The notes under the pieces were generated by a model, which saw only the letters and a list, made by a program, of their open reading frames with translations, was not told the DNA's origin and did not search any database. The translations under genes and the position numbers were made by a program. From Catonia carolina (taxonomy: Eukaryota; Arthropoda; Insecta; Hemiptera; Achilidae), in the NCBI GenBank assembly GCA_035578175.1, contig JAQMRL010000003.1:91366469-91430468 (forward strand): a stretch of 64,000 nucleotides of DNA. Reading direction: 5' to 3'. Positions 1 through 10,914 of this stretch are shown piece after piece; position 1 is the stretch's first letter; each line of letters opens with the position of its first letter.

Positions 1-584
1 AAAAGGTAAAATGTAATGTTAAATAGTTAATCGTATTTTATGAATAAAGTTTTTAACTTACTTCCGGATAAAGATAATTAAATATAATGTAGGCCTCGGT
101 AATTATAATTAATTATTGACCCATAGCAACAAATTTATTGTGTAATTTCTGTAACTATCAACTCTATTAATAATTTCTATACACATCAATCAATTAACAA
201 TAAATGCATATTGTGATCGATATGCAGCTTGAATAGATACTTTAAAACTGCCAAATATCTGACGAAATCACATTTGTATGGTTCCTTGATGTGTGTTTTT
301 TGGGAGACACATATTTATCCTCTAGTATCGGAAAAGTTAAAAATTATTATAAATAACAAAAAAGTTAGTAGTATCTTATTTACTAGTAGGTGTAACATTT
401 TGTTAGTTCTGCTTCCCTTCCTGTTCTTAATAGTATATTCGTCATTATTTATTCAGAACTGTGAAAATTGAGTTACTCAACAATTAAATCTTTTTAGATT
501 TTAAAAGTTTAAAGTCGCATCATCTTGGTAATTAGCAACTACTTTTGGTTAAGAAACTATGGGTTTGAACGTGTAATAATGTTT
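1..584. other. AT-rich DNA, no recognisable feature
   Basis: An 80-codon open frame at 229-471 has no initiator in good context, no family likeness and a composition matching flanking non-coding DNA. I see nothing supportable. Confidence 0.6.
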
Positions 585-656
585 TAAACCCTAGCGGGGA
601 ATGGAACCCTGGACCTCCGCTTTGCAGCGTACCACGCTAACCACAGCCGCAGAGGT
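585..656 (-). repeat. tRNA-like SINE head, fragment
   Basis: On the minus strand the segment reads as an A-box-like block (tggttagcgtggtacgctg) followed by a B-box-like block around the ggtccagggttccattcc motif, the organisation of a tRNA-derived SINE head. No tail is recognisable. Confidence 0.5.
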
Positions 657-767
657 GGCAACTAAATTTTATATTGACTGAATTTTTACATTGCTGTGGA
701 AATGTGTAAATCGACAAGAGAAACCCACTGTTAGGCGTATGTTAAAGAAACCTGACATGATATGGGA

Positions 768-789
768 AGAGAGAGAGAGAGAGAGAGAG
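768..789. repeat. (GA)n microsatellite
   Basis: Eleven GA units. The surrounding 660-1460 is otherwise unremarkable AT-rich DNA. Confidence 0.9.
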
Positions 790-1466
790 TTTCTTAGGAA
801 AATGTAGAAATAATAGGGCTATGCATCGCTGTAGGGTAGTAAACCCCTTTTATCCCGTAAGTGCAAGTAGTCGAAATACAAATGCTTGAGATTTTTCAAC
901 CCGTAAAAAGCAAACGTGCCAAATTTCTGTTGTTTACGTGATCGGAAAGTTAAAGATTTATTTATTATTGAGTCAGTGAAGAGTTTTGCTTTTATACCGA
1001 GTTGTTAGACGTCTTTGAATTGATCCTACATTATGATATTCTGAAGAAAATATTTTATGTAAACATTGGTCGTAAAAAGCCCATTTTCTCGCCTGTCCGC
1101 TAATTGTTGTTTTTTACTACATATTTATTTCTCATCAACAGACGGCTGGATAATTTTGATTAAATTATCATTTATAAACTGAATTTTTTTAAAAAAGATG
1201 GAAATTAATTTCTCCCTTTCTTTCAGACTTACTTTAATTAAAACCTTTATTTTACCTTTATTAAAAACTGGAAGTTATTTATCGTAAGAAAAATTATTGA
1301 AATGGCAGCCAATTCAATTTCAATTTATTTAAATTGTACCTGTTAATAAAACTTATTCATCATTAGTGTGAACTGTTGACATCCTATTTTTAAATTTCTG
1401 ATACCAAACAACCAAGTTATTTCAAATAATAGGCTTACCTGAAATTGGCGGCACTCTGTGTTTTTA

Positions 1467-1795
1467 ACCCACCGGGTTGGTCTATAAATAAAGTCGTCGC
1501 TACGAGTAAGCTGTATAAATAGCTGATTTTCGGTGATGAAGGTTCCTGGTTCAAATCCTAGAAAAAGTAGTTATTTTTATACGGATTTGATTACTAGACA
1601 GTGGTTACCGGTGTACTTTGATGGTTGGAGTTCATTTATTCTTACTTTCTCAGGACTGGTCGGCCTGAGTCTGTACAAGACAACATCTCATTTACGCGTC
1701 ATAAATATCATCCTCATCTCATTGGGTCACATGGGGTTGCTTATTGTTCTTAAATTGTACAGATTGCAACGTACAAATTAGGGTAAAAAAATAAA
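1467..1795 (+). repeat. SINE-C copy 1
   Basis: Begins acccaccgggttggtctata and has a degenerate tRNA-like head with the B-box-like ggttcaaatcctag. The body has the blocks cagtggttaccggtgtac, ggcctgagtctgtacaag and catcctcatctcattggg. The end is A-rich. It is homologous to 9840-10165 and 42051-42372. From memory this body resembles a SINE common in planthopper-like Hemiptera; I could not check this. Confidence 0.75.
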
Positions 1796-2255
1796 TAAAA
1801 AATCTTTGTTTTTTAATATTTTGATTTATTTTATAAACGAATAAGATCTGCTGTTTAAATTTATTGGATATTAAAAACTCTTAAAATTAAACGACTATTT
1901 TAATGATGATTTATTAGCGTAGAAAATTGACCTAGAAATAATTTAAGTTTAAACTAAATACTGTATTTACATCCAGAATATATTTTGTAACTTACCAATT
2001 GCGCCATTGCAGTAATATTCATTACACATTATTTTAAAATTACGGGATTTTAAATTTAAGTACGCAATAATAAGCATTCGTCACCTGTTCTATTTCTACA
2101 GCAGTTACGTTATCCCTTCGAATATTCTAGAAAGCATTTGTTAAATCCCATGACGTTCTTTATTATTGCTATCTTAACTGATATGAACTTTTAAGTTAAT
2201 TAACATCTAAAGTAAATAAATATTACTATCTAATATGATTATCTTATTTTTTTAC
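1796..2255. other. AT-rich DNA, nothing recognised
   Basis: Low-complexity A/T runs with no convincing exon, TIR or RNA gene. Confidence 0.6.
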
Positions 2256-3002
2256 TTTTTATTGCCTTATATGAATATATAGGAAAGGAAAGTAAAGTAT
2301 TATTTTCATGTGAAGTTTTTACCGGAAATACACATTTTCAGGCCCCCTGAACCCATTAACCATATATATAAGCTATTGGTCTGTACGTGTGAACAAATAT
2401 CTCAAGAACGGAATATCGTACGAAGTTGAAACTTGGAATTTAAAGTAGGAATTACAATAGGACCCGACAGGAATATTTTCATCAAAATCAGTCAACCGAT
2501 ACTTAGTTAATTCGTGCGATTTTTCACTTTTTTGCAATTTTCTCAAAAGCGGCTCGAGATTTTTTTAAATCGTCTCATTTACTACATTTTTCATGCTCTA
2601 CAAGATAGGGTAAGCGCCATGTTTTCTGAAATTTTTGAAGGCCTGTGCTCTACCAGTTAAAAATGGGTTTTTTAAGATTGCAGCCTTCATATATGCGTTC
2701 CAGACCAAAAGTGTATAAATAAAAGTTGTAGAACATTTAAAAACCTACAACTTTTTTCTACAACGCTTAGTTTAGCGTCAGTTAATGATTTTCTGTATTT
2801 TGCTCATCAAAATCGGTAAAAAAATTAATTTTTACTATTCCAGCCTTAGTATGAATTTGCGACAAAAGTGTATACACTTTTGTCGTAAAAGTTATAGGAA
2901 ATAAGAAAACCTACAACTTTTATTTCAAAAATTCTTTAGGAAATTTATAGTTTCCTCATCGTTCAAAATTAAAACCTATTAGATTTCCTCACGAAAATTG
3001 TG
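2256..3002 (+). repeat. Dispersed repeat family A, copy 1
   Basis: Shares ordered blocks with 11595-12345, 27645-28590, 33771-34593 (minus) and 38830-39630 (minus): cctgaaccca, a tggtctgt block, atctcaagaacggaat, ttcatcaaaatc, tctacaagatagggtaagcgccatg, and several taaaagttgtag motifs followed by cgcttagtttagcgtc. No open frame survives. It is probably a non-autonomous transposable element of unknown class. Its right end abuts a SINE. Confidence 0.8.
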
Positions 3003-3165
3003 ATTTGGCCTGCCGTGCGGAGGTCCTGCTTTCGATTCCCGGCCAGGGTCTGGAACTTTTTACGTGTCAGATTCCACACTTAATGTTACATAAGCCACCG
3101 TAGTCGCTAATGGCCAAGTAGTTGATGCGACTTAAAATGAATTAATTTAAAAAAAATTGTTATTT
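3003..3165 (+). repeat. SINE-A copy 1 (5'-damaged)
   Basis: A B-box-like cttcgattcccggccaggg is followed by tctggaacttttta and a body ending gtcgctaatggccaagtagttgatgcgact plus an A-rich tail. Same family as 7534, 8505 (minus) and 24885. Confidence 0.7.
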
Positions 3166-4280
3166 AACTATAAACTGTTTCGTCTCCAATATTTACGTCA
3201 ATCCGTTAGAAATTTTAACCTAAATATTTTCGGTTTTAAAAAGTTTTAAATTATGTAATAAATTTGTATCTGTTTTTTTTTTCCAATAAGTATCCTTATG
3301 TATGAATGAAGTCAAATGTACAAGGAATATCAACTGCTGGGTACGGTTATTGTTTTCTGAGACTTTATGAAAGTATTCTTCACTTAGTCTTCATGCCATG
3401 ATTGTCTTCTGAACAGTTCGGATAGTCCGAAGTTTGTACAAATTGTAGGTTGAATTGAATAGAACATCCGATACTTGATTACATTTTTATACTGGATTTA
3501 CATGGGCGTTTATCTTGACTGAATTAGATGTATCAGAAAAATAACTAATTAATTCAATTATTAGAGTAAAACATTAGTTATAGATAACGTGTTTGCTAAA
3601 AACCCTTGAGGTGATCATCGATAGTCTACAAATGTTTAGTTTTAGAGTCTAATTTGCCCTTTGTAGATGTCTCGTTGAGACCGAAACGCGTAAGGGGCAA
3701 TTACAAAATCGTTGGTGAAAAGGAAATACCTTTTTTATTTTGTTTTAATACCAACAAATTACAGCTACTTTAGGTTTTTTACATGAAGGTAATAAAATAA
3801 TGAGGATATTTAGTTAAAATGTAACCTTATTAAATCCGGAAACAGAGAATACTGTTGAAAAACCTTCTCTTCATTCTTTATTGTAACAGTAAATCACTTT
3901 AACTGTTTCCCTTGTTAAGAGCGTGTACTTTAAACAGCGTAATACCCCAAGATCGGTAGGCAATTAAAGTGTCAAATTATCGTACAATTACAAGCCAGTA
4001 GGTGTTACTTCTCTCTTGTATTTCTTTGTTACCTCTTAAAACCCCTTGTTTTTTAATCTGTTCCCTTATTATATTTTTAATACATTTCAATGTTGTAAAC
4101 AATATTCTAAAACGGGTTAATTTTTCTTACCTTTTTAACGTAATATTATACAGCAGTACTTTGAAATAATAAATAAACTGTTGTAAATTACAATAATTTT
4201 TGTAAATTTATCCTTATTCTGTTGTAGCTAAGTAAATACTTAATCAGTGGCTTATATTATTTGTTTTTTTTACATTTTTG
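3166..4280. other. AT-rich DNA, one weak hairpin
   Basis: At 3651-3701 aatttgcccctt-like arms face each other around a GC-richer loop (tgtctcgttgagaccgaaacg). Otherwise nothing is recognised. Confidence 0.5.
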
Positions 4281-4560
4281 GTCGCATTGGATCAGTTCAG
4301 TCAGTTTTGAGTTGTCTTTCCTTTCTTCTGGGTTTTTTAAAATATTTGTTCCCAGTGTTTTTCTTCATTATTTCAGATCTTCTCTGTCTTTCCTCATCTA
4401 AATAAACCCTATTCTGTAGTTTTCTTGTTTTAACGTGTAGTTGTTCATTTTTGTCGTTAATTACTTGCTTGTGTTTTGGGGATTTTTCTTTTGGGTCGTT
4501 TATTGTCATTTTCAATTCTGTTAATTCGTTTTTAATTTCTGTTATCCATTAGATGTTTAA
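4281..4560 (-). pseudogene. LINE ORF2 C-terminal remnant
   Basis: The minus strand encodes a Lys/Arg-rich peptide (…RVYLDEERQRRSEIMKK…KKPRRKERQ) that resembles the basic tail after the reverse-transcriptase domain of insect non-LTR elements. It ends DPMRPK, as does the remnant at 5565-6120, which supports common origin. No RT motif is left. Confidence 0.4.
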
Positions 4561-4654
4561 GTTTTTGGAGTTACACAAAACTCGAATCCGGGACGTTTCG
4601 CTTAGTAGGTTAGCGTTTGTAATTAGGTTGTTTATTGAGGTAAGTTTTTTGTTT

Positions 4655-4748
4655 ATTTCTAATGTTTTATTACTAATGTTAGGTTATATTGTTATTTATT
4701 TGCATTGGCAAGAGAAAGTTGTGTGAGTGTTTCACACCAGATTTTTTC
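4655..4748 (+). repeat. Family A, 3' end fragment
   Basis: Contains aatgttttattactaatgtt, ggttatattgtt, tgcattggcaagagaaag and gagtgtttcacaccag, identical in order to the 3' end at 28495-28590. It shows the family's right terminus can be found alone. Confidence 0.7.
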
Positions 4749-5564
4749 TGACTGTGATCATCTATTTCCTGTTGCAGATAAATGTGTAAGCAAAATATAT
4801 TGCTGTAATGTAATAGTGTGTGGCTGATTTTTAATATTGAGAAAGTTAGCAAAACATTTTGCGATATCAGATAAGTTATTGATTCAGTTATCTAGACCCA
4901 ATAATCGAACATAATACACTTAATTCCAATATTGACACAACAAACCAAATATATGACACACGTAGAAGCAATGACTGATTAAATAAACTAAAAATAAAAT
5001 CTAAATTATCTGTACTATTTACACTGATTTTATCATAGAAATTTTTCAGTTCAAGTTTGTATGTGCTACTGTTAACATCTAAATTTTGTTAAAATCTTTG
5101 ATTCCCGGTTTTTATTATTTGGTTGTTTCAAAAAATATTTTTATTTACTTAATTTTTTTAATTCAATTCTCTACCAATAAGTCCTATGAAATTTTATGAA
5201 AATGTGCAGGTTTGTATTAGTTCGTTTTTGAATAGAAATAATTCTAGGCTTTTATACTCGTGTAGTGTTTGCCAATTATTTTTTCCAGTATATTCAGATA
5301 GGTGAAAACTTAAAACAGTTAGTAAGTTTTAAGAATGATCTTTTGAATCAAAGATAACAATCTGAACTAACTTTTTTGCAACTCGTTAAAAATTGTAAAT
5401 TACTTTGTAAATTAATAAAACAAATATTTTTCAGTAATAACAATATACTATTTATCAGTGAGAATTTTGAATTTACAATAGGTGTAAAATTAGAAGTAGA
5501 TGAGTCAGCGTGTATAATTTTATCAACCAATCGTGGAATGAACCGTTTTATTTATTTATACTTT
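4749..5564. other. AT-rich DNA, nothing recognised
   Basis: Short overlapping open frames on both strands (5348-5588) have no family likeness and are treated as chance. Confidence 0.5.
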
Positions 5565-6120
5565 TTAGGTCTCATTGGACCACTTTAATTCATAGCCTGG
5601 TAGGCTCAATTGCTGTTTTTAATCTTCTTGCTGCACATTTGCAGTTACGATTCGCTTCTTTCTTGTACCGTCAATATTTCTTCAAGGTTTCTGATCTTCT
5701 GAGGAGCTTTTTTGTTTCAGAAAACACTGTTTTTCTTGCCACTTTTGCTTTCAGTTGGAATCTGGTTATTGGGTATTTGATTTTGTGATAGTTTCCTGAT
5801 TTAGTTTTTAAGTCATTAATTGGAATATTTAGGTCTGTTACGTCCTTCTTGACCTCCTTGATCCATTTTGGTGTTTGTACTTAAAAATAAAGAAAAACGC
5901 TATTAGTCTTCGTACTAATCTTGTGTCGTCAACTCTGTTTAAGTGGCCAAGGAACGATATTCTCTTTCTCTTGATCGCACCTGTTAGTGGTTCGTTCATC
6001 TTGTAAAGTTCACTGTTTGGGATAGTTTTCCATCGTCCATTTTTGATGTTGTTTTTAATGTTCTACTTTCCCACTATTCTTCTGTTGACTTTCTCTATCT
6101 TGTCTTTATCGCCAGGATGA
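5565..6120 (-). pseudogene. Decayed LINE reverse-transcriptase 3' part
   Basis: The minus-strand translation contains RKRISFLGHLNRVDDTRLV, matching the typical RRR..F.GH..R....RL block near the C-terminus of RTE/I-like RT proteins. Stops and frameshifts follow, ending near DPMRPK/GPMRPK. No promoter or full element remains. Confidence 0.65.
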
Positions 6121-7533
6121 ACCAATTGTTGTATTAAAAAATTATAAAACTAAGCAAATAAGAGAAAAGTAGGATTCGATATTTATTTCTAGCATATTTT
6201 CTTTAATTTTTTTTACACTAGACCTCTAATTCACCTTTGAATATTATTTTGAAAAAAGAATGCCATATACCAAATAAAGAACGTACTTCTAGTTGAAACT
6301 TTGTCGTGTGAATTTTGTTTGTTTGAATACTAAATGCATATACCTGCAAATAAAAAAAATTATAAAATTTTTCTTGAAGCGAAAAGTATTTTTTATCACT
6401 GTAAAGCTTCTCTAATTTTGGAGGAAATGCATGATAGGTCACTTAAGTTAAAGTTACCACTAATTCTAAAACTTGTTAGTGCTTAATGCAAATCGCTCTG
6501 ATAACACTACTTGTATGGTGAGTTTTAAAGTAATATTGAAGTGTATTTTAATTTATGTATACATTACTGTGTATATAGGGCCTGTATTAAAATTACCATG
6601 TAAATAATTTTAAATTGTTGTAGCTGTAAGTTCAATATTTAGTATAGACTTAGTTTATCGGATGTAAATTTAATTTTAATTGGTTAACTAGCTAACACAA
6701 TGAGTTAACTTAATTTAAATAAAATACTGTACTAACATTACAGTTATGTGAATCAATAAGTAAAATTCATTTTTGTTGATTAAAGTTCATAAACTCTTTT
6801 ATAATAAAAATATTAAACTTTATGTTATTTATAAATATATTTATTTAGTAAACTTAAATAAATAATAATAGTTGTTATAATTTACACCAAAAAGAACATG
6901 TGAAATTTATTAATTTCAGAATAATCGAAAACCGTGAGTACTTATTGAAATATGAATCGCTAAGCTTAGAAGCATGTGCATGCAATTATCATTCCGCAAT
7001 ACTTTTTGAATGTAATCGGAAATGATTTTGTTTTTAAACAACCGAACAGAAAGTGTTTTCTAGATGCATACTTTGTAAAGATTCATGTAATTGAACAATA
7101 ACAATGTTTGTTTATGTTTGGCTGTCAGCTAATCATCATACAAAGTTATTCACGCATCTAGTATTACTTAACAAAAATCATCTGATTTAATGGCTCTGAG
7201 TTCGGAATATTTCTTAAATAAAAACTATTTTAGTCGGGAAAATTACTAGGTTATTAGCCAATCATAATGACTATTGAACATTAGCGGGGGATAAAATTGC
7301 AAGAAATGTTTCCTAACTTTAGCGGGAAGTAAATTCGGTACAGTCTGATTTGCAATCTGAGTGTACCATCTAACGTTGCTGCAAAAATCTTTTTAAAAAA
7401 AATTTTTTTAAGTAGGCCTACTTCCTTGACTAGATTATTTCTGGCGTGTACAATGCAGTCCTCTGTAAATAGATGCTGTTTATAGTGAACTAGAAATTGC
7501 CTAGCCTCGGAGTAATTGTGGTAAAAATGTGTT
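6121..7533. other. AT-rich DNA, nothing recognised
   Basis: Long A/T-rich stretch with only short chance frames (6218-6442 and 7281-7559 on minus). No repeat family was identified. Confidence 0.5.
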
Positions 7534-7710
7534 TCTGCCTCCGTAGCGTAGTGGTTCACGCGCTAGCCTATTAAGCGGAAGGTCCTGAGTTCGATTCCCA
7601 GGTAGGGTCTAGCAAATTTTCAAACGTTAAAACGTACTGTTACAGTACCGAAACCCACTGAGTCGCTAATGACCAAGCTGTTTGTGCAACTTTAAATAAA
7701 GTAAAAATAA
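7534..7710 (+). repeat. SINE-A copy 2 (near complete)
   Basis: tRNA-like head: cctccgtagcgtagtggttc (A-box-like) and ggtcctgagttcgattccc (B-box). The body contains taccgaaacccactgagtcg and ctaatgaccaagctg, ending actttaaataaagtaaaaataaa. Acceptor-stem pairing is absent, so it is a SINE rather than a tRNA gene. Confidence 0.85.
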
Positions 7711-8504
7711 ATTGTGTGATCATGCATCCTTTTCTGAATAAAAATTACTATTAGCTTAGTACATATTTTAAGTTTTAGAACTGTACATCATTTTGAACGT
7801 ATATAAAAAAATATTTGTTTCTGTGTGGTAGTTATTCGTGTTGTAATCGTTGGGTAGAAGTAGTCGTAATTAATATGTTTCATTTATCTTAAGTATTATT
7901 TAGAGAATATACATGTTGCTTTTCAGAACTGTAGTTTTTTGGAAAGGTAAATAAATAACATGTGTCATTTTAGATCTTTACCTTTAAACGTTAGTCTTCG
8001 AAAACAAAATGGTTTAGTTTTCTTTTTCAACCCCTAAGAAACAGATATACTGAATTTTAGATTTGTAAGAGATCGGGAATTTTGAGAATCAGTAATGACT
8101 AAATTAATGAGACTTCGGAATTTATATGTACAAATTTTACTCACGTACAAGTGAGTAATAATATAAATTATATGCGTAAATACGATTTAATATCTTTGTA
8201 ACTAATCCCGTTTAGTTATATTTTTATAACAGTATTTTATGTACTTGAGATAACTATTTAATCTTATGCAGTACGTACAGTACTTACAATTAGCTATTAT
8301 TGTTGGCATCTTATTTGTTTCATATAAATTAACTGTTATTAAAATTTAATTGGTTATGATTAATTTAGTTTTATTGATGTTTATTTTCATTTGTACACGC
8401 CTTTTTGTCAGTAATAATAAATAAACAAGTGTCTATTTTTTATTTATTACTTGATCTTTCTTCTTTCATATTTATTATTATTTTTTTTATTTATTTTTTT
8501 TTTA
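7711..8504. other. AT-rich DNA, nothing recognised
   Basis: A/T runs including TTTATTTATT low complexity at 8460-8510. No gene seen. Confidence 0.5.
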
Positions 8505-8687
8505 TTTATTTAACGTCGCATCAACTGCATTGGTCATTAGCGACGACGTTGGGGTGGAACTTTATGCGATGTAGGATGAAATGATTTTTTGTAACGTATG
8601 AAAATATGCCATGCCCGAGTGGGATTCGAACCCAGGACCGCATGATGAAAGGCGAGCACGTTACCAACTGCGCCAATGCGGCCGGCA
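8505..8687 (-). repeat. SINE-A related copy, minus strand
   Basis: Read on minus: a head with ggccgcattggcgcagttgg, a B-box-like gggttcgaatcccactcggg, and a body ending gtcgctaatgaccaatgcag and ttgatgcgacg. The head differs from other copies, suggesting subfamilies. Confidence 0.75.
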
Positions 8688-9486
8688 TTTATTATTATTA
8701 TTTTACTTACTTGTAGTGACTATTTTGATAATTTAATTAATAAATAAGTAATAGAAAACATGTGTTTCGTAACTGTAAATTAATTAGCAGACCTATTTTC
8801 TAAAATTTTTTGAGATTTATTATTTATGACAACCATACTACAGAGAGTTATAGGAGATTTTCAAAAAAAAACTGTTTAAAGTCTTTTTCTGAAAATAAGT
8901 CTACGGGTTTACACGTCATTCTTCCCTTAAATTTTAATTAATAAAAATAATGTATCTCGTACATTATTTTTAGTAATTAAATTAAATTTATGAGATTCAA
9001 CTCTTAGGTATTCAAGTCGCAGTAACATTGAAATAATTCAAAGGTTTTATTCCAAAATACTTCGCAACATCACAGACTCGCTTTAGTGCATACCCAACAC
9101 TATAATACCCGGAGAAATGAACACTCCCACAGTACACTAAAAAATACAGAAATTTTTTACCAGTTACCAAAAAAGACTTCAAAATCATCAAAATTCAAAA
9201 GCCATCAATCTCCTAGGCAACAGTGAAACCCACAGAAGTCTACACAAACAAACCCTACTGATTTATTTTAATACGTCATTTTATTTATTCTACATTCATG
9301 TCAAGAACAAAACAATGAAATTAAAAATTTATGGAGTGTTGGTGTAATACTCATGATTAATGCTCACAACACATCTACTCATTGTTCTGTGAGAGCATTT
9401 ACAATTCTACAAAAAAAAATGGCTAATTATTTTGTTGTTTTTAAATTGAAATATCATCTTTTCATTTGCTACTTTTATGGGATATG
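8688..9486. other. AT-rich DNA, nothing recognised
   Basis: No exon-like, TIR or RNA structure found. Confidence 0.5.
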
Positions 9487-9597
9487 GAACAGTGGGTTTA
9501 AACGGTTAATGATCTCCGGACCCTAGTCAGGTATCGAACCCGGGATCTTCCGATTTTTAGTCTAGCACTCTAACCACTACGCCAAAGAGGAGGTCAG
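9487..9597 (-). repeat. tRNA-like SINE head, minus strand
   Basis: On minus: cgtagtggttagagtgctag (A-box) and gatcccgggttcgatacctg (B-box), followed by ggtccggagatcattaaccg and an aaacccact block like SINE-A. Confidence 0.65.
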
Positions 9598-9839
9598 CAA
9601 TTTATTTTATATCATTATCAAAATAATTTCTTAAATATTTTTACTTACTTGTCGATATTTCCATGCAGTTTTCAATGGTGGATAATAATTGTTCAAAAGA
9701 AAACTTTTTTTGATACAGTCATTATGATCATGGTGAAGGTGAACTACTTTGAGCACTTTTGAAAAATATTTACAGCGTTTTATAAATAAATTTCCTGAAA
9801 AGACAAATTTTCAATTTTTATTTTTTAAAAATACATGGT

Positions 9840-10165
9840 TCACCGGTTTAGTCTAATGTCGTTGGCCTGGATGAGGTATTTAACAGCTGATTTTCAGAGA
9901 TGAATGTTCCTGGTTCAAATTTTAGTAAAGGTGTACTTTGTTACTTTTATATGGATTTGAATACTAGACAGTGTTACCGGTGTACTTTGATGGTTAATGT
10001 TTAATTAACGATACTCTCGCAGGAATGATCGGCCATGGTCTGTACAAGATTACACTTCTTTTATACATTATACACATCCTCGTCTCATTGGTTCATGGGG
10101 TTCCATATTGTTCTGAATTGAACAGATTGCAACGAATACACATTATGGATGAAAAAAACACAAAA
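9840..10165 (+). repeat. SINE-C copy 2
   Basis: Carries caccggtttagtctaatgtc, gatgaatgttcctggttcaa, agtgttaccggtgtactttg, tctgtacaagattacacttc and cctcgtctcattggttcatg, co-linear with 1467-1795, and ends near an A-rich stretch. Confidence 0.75.
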
Positions 10166-10318
10166 AGTGCATGAATTGTTTTATGATTAAATTTATTTTA
10201 TAGAAGTTTCAGTTCCTTATACATAGAAAGGTCGGGTCGTTACCCTTATTTCTATAATAAGATGATTTTACTTTGTTTTAATAATAAAGTTATCTTGCCA
10301 GATTTTGTGCCAAAAAAT

Positions 10319-10577
10319 CACAACAGAAATTTAAAAAAAAATAACACAAATTACTGTGAATAATATAGTACTACAAGAAAACCACAATTAAATTTTTTAA
10401 ACTATGTTAAAACATTTTTTAAATCAGTCAAATGTCTTAAAAAGTAAAAAAATTACAACAGAAATTTTAAAAAATAACGCAAATTTCTTTGAATAGTATA
10501 GTACAAGAAAAACAAATTAAGTTTTTTAAACTACATTAAAACATTTTGAAAGTCTCTCAAGTGTCTTAAAACGTAAA
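10319..10577. repeat. Diverged tandem duplication, two ~130-bp units
   Basis: Unit 1 (10319-10452) and unit 2 (10456-10577) share caacagaaattt, ttaaactaNNttaaaacatt and gtcttaaaaNgtaaaa in order, with substitutions. It lies 260 bp upstream of candidate exon 1. Confidence 0.75.
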
Positions 10578-10836
10578 ATATTGGCTTCTTCCATGACGCA
10601 ATATTTTAGATTGATGTATTGTTCTGAACTGTAAATTGTTAAGTTTTAGTTTCAATGTTAGGTCAATGTTCCGTAAAATTTAAACACTTTAACACCGATA
10701 CTGTTCCGTAATCTACTAAAGTCGCAAACTACCCAACAATTAACGCAACATTAACAAAACTAAATTTTTTTAAACTGTTTAAATATTTTTACAAATGTTT
10801 ATCATTATTTTTATTATATTGATGATTTTGTTTCAG

Positions 10837-10914
10837 TGGTTCCATAAGAATGGACGAAGCCGTTTGCACACTGCAAGAAACACTGGGAGATCGATATTAC
10901 AAAATTTCAAATTC
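10837..10914 (+). CDS. Candidate first coding exon of the SERAC1-like gene
   Basis: A good acceptor (tttgtttcag, ending 10836) and donor (GTAAGT at 10915) bracket 78 bases. An ATG at 10850 has A at -3 and G at +4 and opens 21 codons plus 2 nt ([17 protein letters not shown]...). It ends in phase 2. Exon 2 at 52261 starts with the single base needed to finish the codon and stays open. Bases 10837-10849 would be 5' UTR of a spliced leader exon, or coding if translation starts upstream. The peptide has no family signature, so the assignment rests on splice sites, phase and strand. A chance match is possible given the 41-kb gap. Confidence 0.45.

Noticed and set aside
229..471. 80-codon frame near the window start
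   Set aside because: No good initiator context, AT-driven composition and no recognisable motif.
7534..7610. Possible tRNA gene (good A and B boxes)
   Set aside because: No acceptor-stem pairing or proper anticodon arm, followed by a conserved SINE body. The same applies to the B-box-bearing blocks at 585, 8640, 9540, 16950, 21450, 24930 and 61630.
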